From assembly GCF_019793435.1 (NCBI RefSeq), contig NZ_JAILYH010000015.1, forward strand, positions 62,001-126,000: DNA of 64,000 nt. Direction: 5' to 3'. Shown here piece by piece: positions 59,624 to 64,000 of this stretch (positions are counted from its first letter, which is position 1; the number at the start of each line of letters is the position of its first letter). The position numbers and the translations under genes were made by a program. This DNA comes from Rhizobium redzepovicii (GTDB lineage Bacteria; Pseudomonadota; Alphaproteobacteria; Rhizobiales; Rhizobiaceae). Below the pieces are notes generated by a model that was not told the DNA's origin, ran no database searches, and worked only from the letters and a program-made list of their open reading frames with translations.

Positions 59624-60391
59624 ATGACGACAGCCTCTTCCAGGGAGCCGGCCAGGCACGGCAGCGCCAGGATCTGCCGCGGCTGCTGGGATCAGATGCA
59701 TATGCCGATCCCGATCGGCGGCCCGCTCGCGCTTCCTTTCCGCGCCTTCGGCATCACCCGCAGCAAGATGAACCCCGATATCTGCACGATCTGTGAACGC
59801 TCTTTCCAGTACGTCAAGAAGCAGCGCCAGATCACCGTCGACGCCACCATCCTGTTTGCCGATATCAGGGGATTCACGGACCTGTCGGAGCGAATCGAGG
59901 CGGTGCAGCTGAGCGAGATCGTCAGCCTGTTCCAGGATCGCTGCGCCCAGGCGATCTGGGCGCATGACGGCATCGTCAACAAGCAGATGGGCGACGGCCT
60001 GATGGCGATCTTCAATTTTCCCATTGTCAGCAAAAATCACGCCAGCGCCGCGATCCTGGCCGCCCAGGAGATCCAGCGCAACTGCGCCGCGGCGCTGAAT
60101 GGCCTGACGCTCGAGGCCCTACCCGGCCGCACCCTCGGCGTCGGCGTCGGCATCCATTCCGGCGAGGTGCAGATCGGCGAATTCTCGACCTTCCGCAGCG
60201 ATTTCACCGCCATCGGCGGTGTCGTCAACCAAGCCGCCAGGCTCGAATCCCATGGCGCCGCCGGCGAGATCCTGATCTCGGCAGAAACGGCCGCGAAGGC
60301 CCCCGACCTCGCGGCAGGCGCCGAAACCCGCATGTTGGCCCTGAAGGGCATCGAGCAGCCGGTGCAGGCACGTGTGCTGGCCAAGCACTGA
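59624..60391 (+). CDS. Class III adenylate/guanylate cyclase with Cys-rich N terminus
   Basis: A 255-residue cyclase. The N-terminal 60 residues carry two CxxC pairs (CRGCWDQ, CTICERSF) around IPIGGPLALPFRAFGI, probably a metal or redox site. The catalytic domain has DATILFADIRGFTDLSERIE (first metal Asp), NKQMGDGLMAIFN (second Asp) and GGVVNQAARLES with the transition-state Asn and Arg. The usual GDxVNxAAR reads GGVVNQAAR, so the base-selecting Asp/Thr position is altered. Start at ATG 59624, though a TTG at 59615 is open. Confidence 0.88.
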   Translation: MTTASSREPARHGSARICRGCWDQMHMPIPIGGPLALPFRAFGITRSKMNPDICTICERSFQYVKKQRQITVDATILFADIRGFTDLSERIEAVQLSEIVSLFQDRCAQAIWAHDGIVNKQMGDGLMAIFNFPIVSKNHASAAILAAQEIQRNCAAALNGLTLEALPGRTLGVGVGIHSGEVQIGEFSTFRSDFTAIGGVVNQAARLESHGAAGEILISAETAAKAPDLAAGAETRMLALKGIEQPVQARVLAKH

Positions 60392-60551
60392 GCGACGGCG
60401 ATTGCGGCCCGCTCAAAGCATCATCCCGCCGCCGACATGGCGGCTGCAGTTTCTCACGCTGTGATTGCGAAACATATTCGATTGCCAGCCGGTTAATCCT
60501 CCGGAAACAAACATCGCTTATCTCTAAGCCGTTTAACAGCTGGGGTTTCTC

Positions 60552-61007
60552 ATGGGCAGTTTTTCTCTGTTTCACTGGTTGATCGTCTTGATCCTGTTCG
60601 GCGTGCCATTGTTCTTCGTTTTCAGAAAACCGCTGGTTGGGCCGAACCGCTTCGGCGGCCGGCCGCCGGCCATGGGTTTCGGCCAGGCGGTTGGAAGCTA
60701 TTTCAAGAACTATGTGAACTTCAACGGCAGAGCGAGCCGATCGGAATTCTGGTATTCGGCACTCTTTGTCTCTCTCGTCGCCATCGCTTTGCTTGTCGCG
60801 GATCGGAGCCAAACCTTGAACCTGATCTGGTCGCTGGCCACGTTTCTTCCGTGGATCGCCGTGGCCGCCCGACGCCTTCACGACATCAACCGAAGCGGAT
60901 GGTGGCAGCTTCTTGCACTATTAGTTCCCGTTGGGTCGGTCGTCGTGCTCGTATGGTACTGCAGGGCGTCGACAATGGATGATTCCAGGGAAGCCGTGTT
61001 CGCGTGA
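60552..61007 (+). CDS. DUF805-family membrane protein
   Basis: A 151-residue inner-membrane protein. A first segment (LFHWLIVLILFGVPLFFVF) precedes the DUF805 core: YFKNYVNFNGRASRSEFWYS, WIAVAARRLHDINRSGWWQL, then LLVPVGSVVVLVWYC. The family is widespread, with unknown function. GGGG lies before the ATG. The gene after the cyclase is separated by 160 bases with no clear signal. Confidence 0.88.
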   Translation: MGSFSLFHWLIVLILFGVPLFFVFRKPLVGPNRFGGRPPAMGFGQAVGSYFKNYVNFNGRASRSEFWYSALFVSLVAIALLVADRSQTLNLIWSLATFLPWIAVAARRLHDINRSGWWQLLALLVPVGSVVVLVWYCRASTMDDSREAVFA

Positions 61008-61146
61008 GCAAGGTGTGAGAATGGTCCTCGCGGGTTGAGCGGGTCCGAGGCACCGGTCATCGTCGTTACGCGGACTGCGGGGTGCGGTCCGCTTCTGACG
61101 GCATCCCGAAGGGGACCGGCGCGGTTGGCAAAAGCCCGCCTCTGCC

Positions 61147-61524
61147 TCAGTACTTCATGTTCCGTAATTCAGGAAAATCATAGTAACGCAGCCGCTTGTC
61201 ATGGCAGCGATAGTCGTTCTTTTTCAAGTCCACTATCAAGTCGTGTTGCAAGCTCAAGCCGATATAGGACCAGTTCGGATTGCTGCGTTCCGTCGTGCGC
61301 GTGCAATAAGCATATATCTGCTTTTCCGGATTCAGCAGAACCACGCTCGAAATCTCGGCCTTTACGAAGTTCCCCGGCTTAATGGTTCCCTGCAGCACAT
61401 CGACGTGCTCGCGCCGAATTGCGCTGGAAGGCGGCCGCTGGGAATCTGCAACGGATTGCGGAACCGGCGCCTGGCAGCCGGCCAGCGCCAGCAGGGCAGC
61501 GCAGACAAGGAATTTGCTTTTCAT
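61147..61524 (-). CDS. Small lipoprotein, paralogue 1
   Basis: A 125-residue lipoprotein: MKSKFLVCAALLALAGCQAP has a lipobox LAGC. The mature part reads SVADSQRPPSSAIRREHV, ISSVVLLNPEKQIYAYCTRT and CHDKRLRYYDFPEL. It aligns closely with the gene at 61660-62049, so they are a tandem duplication. The function is unknown. GAGGAAG precedes the ATG at 61524. Confidence 0.8.
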   Translation of the reverse strand: MKSKFLVCAALLALAGCQAPVPQSVADSQRPPSSAIRREHVDVLQGTIKPGNFVKAEISSVVLLNPEKQIYAYCTRTTERSNPNWSYIGLSLQHDLIVDLKKNDYRCHDKRLRYYDFPELRNMKY

Positions 61525-61659
61525 TCGGCTGGATCTTCCTCTACGAAAATCGATGGACTGAACTTTCCGGATGGACAGCGCTCGCACAACGCTGGGGTAA
61601 ATCGCGCCGCCACTCAACAATGCCTGGAACGGCGACTCAACCCGAGCCCTCGTCCTGGG

Positions 61660-62049
61660 TCAGGTCTTCATGCCGGCCAGCTCGGGAAACGGGTAGTAGC
61701 GCAGCCGCTTGTCTTTGCAGCGATTATCATTCGCGGTCCCGCCTAGGATTTGGCTATCCGTGAAGGAGATGCCGAGATAGGCCCAGTCTCCCCAGCTGCG
61801 TTTGGGCACCACGCGGACACAGTAGGCATAGATCTTCTTCTCGGGATCAAGCAGCACAACGCTCGAAATCCGGGCCCAGACGACTTCTCCCGCTTCGTGT
61901 CTATAACTTCTCTTGAATATGAGGTTGATGAAGTTTTGCCGGACGTCATTCGAGGGAGGCCGCTGGGAATCGGCAACGGATTGCGACACCGGGGCATTGC
62001 AGCCGGCGAGCATCAGGAAGGCAGCGCAAGCAAGGACTTTTATTTTCAT
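61660..62049 (-). CDS. Small lipoprotein, paralogue 2
   Basis: A 129-residue lipoprotein, MKIKVLACAAFLMLAGCNAP with lipobox LAGC. The mature part has SVADSQRPPSNDVRQNF, ISSVVLLDPEKKIYAYCVRV and CKDKRLRYYPFPEL, in register with paralogue 1. GGAG lies ten bases before the ATG at 62049. Three exported small proteins lie close together here (61147-63106), perhaps an envelope-related set; no function can be given. Confidence 0.8.
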   Translation of the reverse strand: MKIKVLACAAFLMLAGCNAPVSQSVADSQRPPSNDVRQNFINLIFKRSYRHEAGEVVWARISSVVLLDPEKKIYAYCVRVVPKRSWGDWAYLGISFTDSQILGGTANDNRCKDKRLRYYPFPELAGMKT

Positions 62050-62196
62050 TCAGTTGGATCTCCAAGAATCGGAGCGTAATAAACGCTTCGCATTCTTACA
62101 AACAGAGCGGGAACAATATTTGCAATACGCGGAAATGAATATTATTGAACCTGCGCATGTGACTGCATGACAGTGGATATGGCTGCGTCGCTCGAC

Positions 62197-62490
62197 TTAT
62201 ACCGGAGGGTTTGAAACGGAACTTGCGGCCCCGTTCTCATCATCGGCGATTGGTACGCCCGCTTCCAACGCTGCGAGGATAAAAGCCTGCCGCACCGTCT
62301 CGGCCGGCATCCGCCCGGCAAGCCAGGCACGACAGAAATCGATGGCTCTTTGCTGATGAACGCCGTCATGGATCGGCCAGTCGGAGACGAGTGCATAAAG
62401 CGCGTCCTGCGGTGAGCGGAGAACCAGCCGTTCGCCGGCATCAAGATCGATCGAGATCGTTTTTTTCCAGAACGCGGAATGGTCGCTAAT
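62197..62490 (-). CDS. DUF982 protein, start uncertain
   Basis: The frame carries DUF982 sequence: DLDAGERLVLRSPQDALYAL, VSDWPIHDGVHQQRAIDFCR and MPAETVRQAFILAALEAGVP, a small rhizobial family of unknown role, usually 80-110 residues. No ATG, GTG or TTG fits that length; the only such codon lies far upstream at ATG 62736, giving 179 residues with an unlikely N terminus. ATT at 62490, eight bases after AGGTG, would give 97 residues; CTG at 62520 is another option. A lost start is also possible. Confidence 0.6.
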   Translation of the reverse strand: MSDHSAFWKKTISIDLDAGERLVLRSPQDALYALVSDWPIHDGVHQQRAIDFCRAWLAGRMPAETVRQAFILAALEAGVPIADDENGAASSVSNPPV

Positions 62491-62764
62491 GGCAGTAGCA
62501 CCTGAAGGTGAATTGACCAGGAATAACTGCGGAAGCCCGATCTCGGTTCCAGTGTGGGTCCGGATGGTATCACTATTGGAAGGGGCGATACGCCGACATG
62601 GGAAGGATGCAAGGAGAAGCGTTGCGGCGCGTCCTTTGAGGCTCCGCCCGATTGGGCGTGCGCCTTCAGAATGAGGATCGGCGGGAATGCCGCGCCAGCG
62701 CTCAAGAGAGACCTTGAGATGATCGCCGGAACCCAAGAAAGCCTCATCCTGAGCGCCGCCGCTT

Positions 62765-63106
62765 TCAGGCGGGCAGCTTGCAGTCCTTGCTCATGCCGGC
62801 GGACTGCATGGCGGAGACCTTACCCTTTGATGCAGCAATTTCGCCCTCCTTGTCTCCCCCTGCAACGCTGCCGATGGGGACGCCGACAAGAAAGACGCCG
62901 AAGGCATCGCCGTTCGCCGCGCTGATCTGCTGCTTCGACAAGTCGTCCAGCTTGGCTCTCTCCTTTTTCAGTTCGGCGGCGAGAGCTTCGCAGCTAAGGT
63001 TCGTATAAGCCGCCATTGGAATGTCGACCTGCACAATAGCGTCAGGACGTTTGGCGCAGCCGGCGAGTGCCGCCGTCGCCGCAAATGCGATAATGATCTT
63101 TTTCGT
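62765..63106 (-). CDS. Small lipoprotein with no standard start
   Basis: The reading frame has an obvious lipoprotein signal, KKIIIAFAATAALAGCAK, with lipobox ALAGC, then CEALAAELKKERAKLDDLSK and a glycine-rich segment VFLVGVPIGSVAGGDKEG. Where a start is expected, after GGGGA and six bases, the codon is ACG (63104-63106). The nearest standard start is GTG at 63172, which adds 22 unlikely residues with three cysteines. So either ACG is used, the start has mutated, or the long form is real. Confidence 0.6.
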   Translation of the reverse strand, partial: TKKIIIAFAATAALAGCAKRPDAIVQVDIPMAAYTNLSCEALAAELKKERAKLDDLSKQQISAANGDAFGVFLVGVPIGSVAGGDKEGEIAASKGKVSAMQSAGMSKDCKLPA

Positions 63107-63324
63107 GAATGGTCCCCAATTCCCGCAATAGCTGTAACATTGCCGCCCGCAGATGATCCGTCTTTCAACCACAGACTTTTATTGATTCACTCGGGAAAAC
63201 CGCATTGCAGACTCTTTGCCGACATTCCGCGCCCAACATTATTCGCCAATCCGAACGATTCATTCGTTTCCCTTTTGTACTCTTCCCTCTTCCCTTTCGC
63301 GCTGACTCTCTCCATATTCCCGCC

Positions 63325-64000
63325 ATGGCCAAATCTCCGAAGAAATCCCCCGCCCCGAATGGCTTCGAGGAAGCTCCGCAGTCGTCCTTCGAGGGCGCTC
63401 CCCTGTCCGGCTCCGTGGCCGACTGGGTGAAGCAGCTGGAGGCTGATGCCGAAGCGTCGGGCGTCGAGACCCAGCGCCAGATCGCCTCAAAGGCCGGCAA
63501 GCACCGCAAGAAGGTGGAAATCGCGGCTTCGAAATCGGCGCGTGGCACTTCGATGGGCGGCTCGACCGACCCGAAGACGCGCGCGGCCGCAGGCCTCAAC
63601 CCCGTAGCGGGCATGAATACGACGCTGGAGGAAGCCTCGTCGCTGCAGGCCGGCACCGCCGTCACCGCCACCGTCGAGGCGCTGTCGGCGCTGATCGAGA
63701 GCGGCAACCCGCTGCATAAGAACGGCAAGATCTGGACGCCGCACCGCCCGGCCCGGCCGGACAAGTCCGAAGGCGGCATCCGCATCCTGATGAAGTCGGA
63801 TTACGAGCCGGCCGGCGATCAACCCACAGCTATCCGCGATCTCGTCGAAGGGCTGGAGAATGGCGACCGCAGCCAGGTGCTGCTCGGCGTCACCGGCTCC
63901 GGCAAGACCTTCACCATGGCCAAGGTGATCGAGGCGACGCAGCGCCCGGCCGTCATCCTGGCGCCGAACAAGACGCTGGCCGCCCAGCTCTATTCGGAAT
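63325..64000 (+). CDS. uvrB: UvrABC excinuclease subunit B, 3' part outside the window
   Basis: DNA-damage recognition helicase of nucleotide excision repair. An N-terminal extension of about 150 residues, low-complexity and charged (MAKSPKKSPAPNGFEE...), precedes the family core beginning SDYEPAGDQPTAIRDLVEGL, then Walker A GVTGSGKTFTMAK and APNKTLAAQLYSEF. Long extensions are common in rhizobial UvrB. No GTTC-N7-GTTC LexA box is seen upstream, but the palindrome AACGA-ttcat-TCGTT lies at 63254-63268. The gene is cut by the window edge. Confidence 0.95.
   Translation, partial: MAKSPKKSPAPNGFEEAPQSSFEGAPLSGSVADWVKQLEADAEASGVETQRQIASKAGKHRKKVEIAASKSARGTSMGGSTDPKTRAAAGLNPVAGMNTTLEEASSLQAGTAVTATVEALSALIESGNPLHKNGKIWTPHRPARPDKSEGGIRILMKSDYEPAGDQPTAIRDLVEGLENGDRSQVLLGVTGSGKTFTMAKVIEATQRPAVILAPNKTLAAQLYSE

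Overview
The window looks like chromosomal DNA of a fast-growing rhizobium, probably Rhizobium of the etli/leguminosarum group. This rests on high GC, protein families typical of that group (GlxA-type regulator, rhizobial class III cyclase, DUF982, DUF3008), a rhizobial RIME-type repeat near 47600-47750 and a cobalamin gene. I see no rRNA, tRNA, insertion sequence, prophage or CRISPR array. It starts inside a short-chain dehydrogenase gene and ends inside uvrB. Every family name here is recognition by eye; no search was run.

1-12200: SDR enzyme, cobQ with a structured region upstream, an orphan betaine-type binding protein, an entericidin-like lipoprotein, LysR regulators (one divergent from a LysE exporter), a GreA-type factor with a TTG start, an MgtC-like protein with an overlapping short ORF, a row of small stress-type proteins behind an EcfG-like promoter, and a GlxA/AraC regulator. 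12200-22100: two related tandem-receiver proteins (one ending in GGDEF), a frameshifted gene, a large mechanosensitive channel, a DUF924 protein, a receiver-histidine kinase and a DHA2-type efflux pump.

22600-34450 is the most striking part: thirteen same-strand genes, mostly overlapping or closely spaced. They encode a complete ABC importer (binding protein, two permeases, a 70-residue membrane protein, two unlike ATPases), a one-chain DhaK-DhaL kinase, DhaL, DhaM, HPr, enzyme I, a small DNA-binding-type protein and a separate DhaK. Read together, an ABC importer brings in an unknown short-chain ketose or polyol, which is phosphorylated by dihydroxyacetone-kinase-type enzymes fed by a private PEP phosphorelay.

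34450-47500: a frameshifted esterase overlapping an acetyl-xylan-esterase-like gene, a Rap1a/Tai-like protein, methyltransferases, a siderophore-interacting protein, an OhrR/Ohr peroxide module linked by three identical 17-base sites, DUF3095, an extensin-like protein, a chemoreceptor and a thioesterase. 47500-64000: a DUF1501/DUF1800 pair, transporters, an NmrA/LysR divergent pair, SulP with a structured leader, a single-domain response regulator, DUF899, a class III cyclase, several small lipoproteins and uvrB.

Three intergenic GGAAC-N16/17-CGTT matches (before the DUF2171 operon, the receiver-kinase and an MFS gene) suggest that part of the window belongs to the EcfG general stress regulon.
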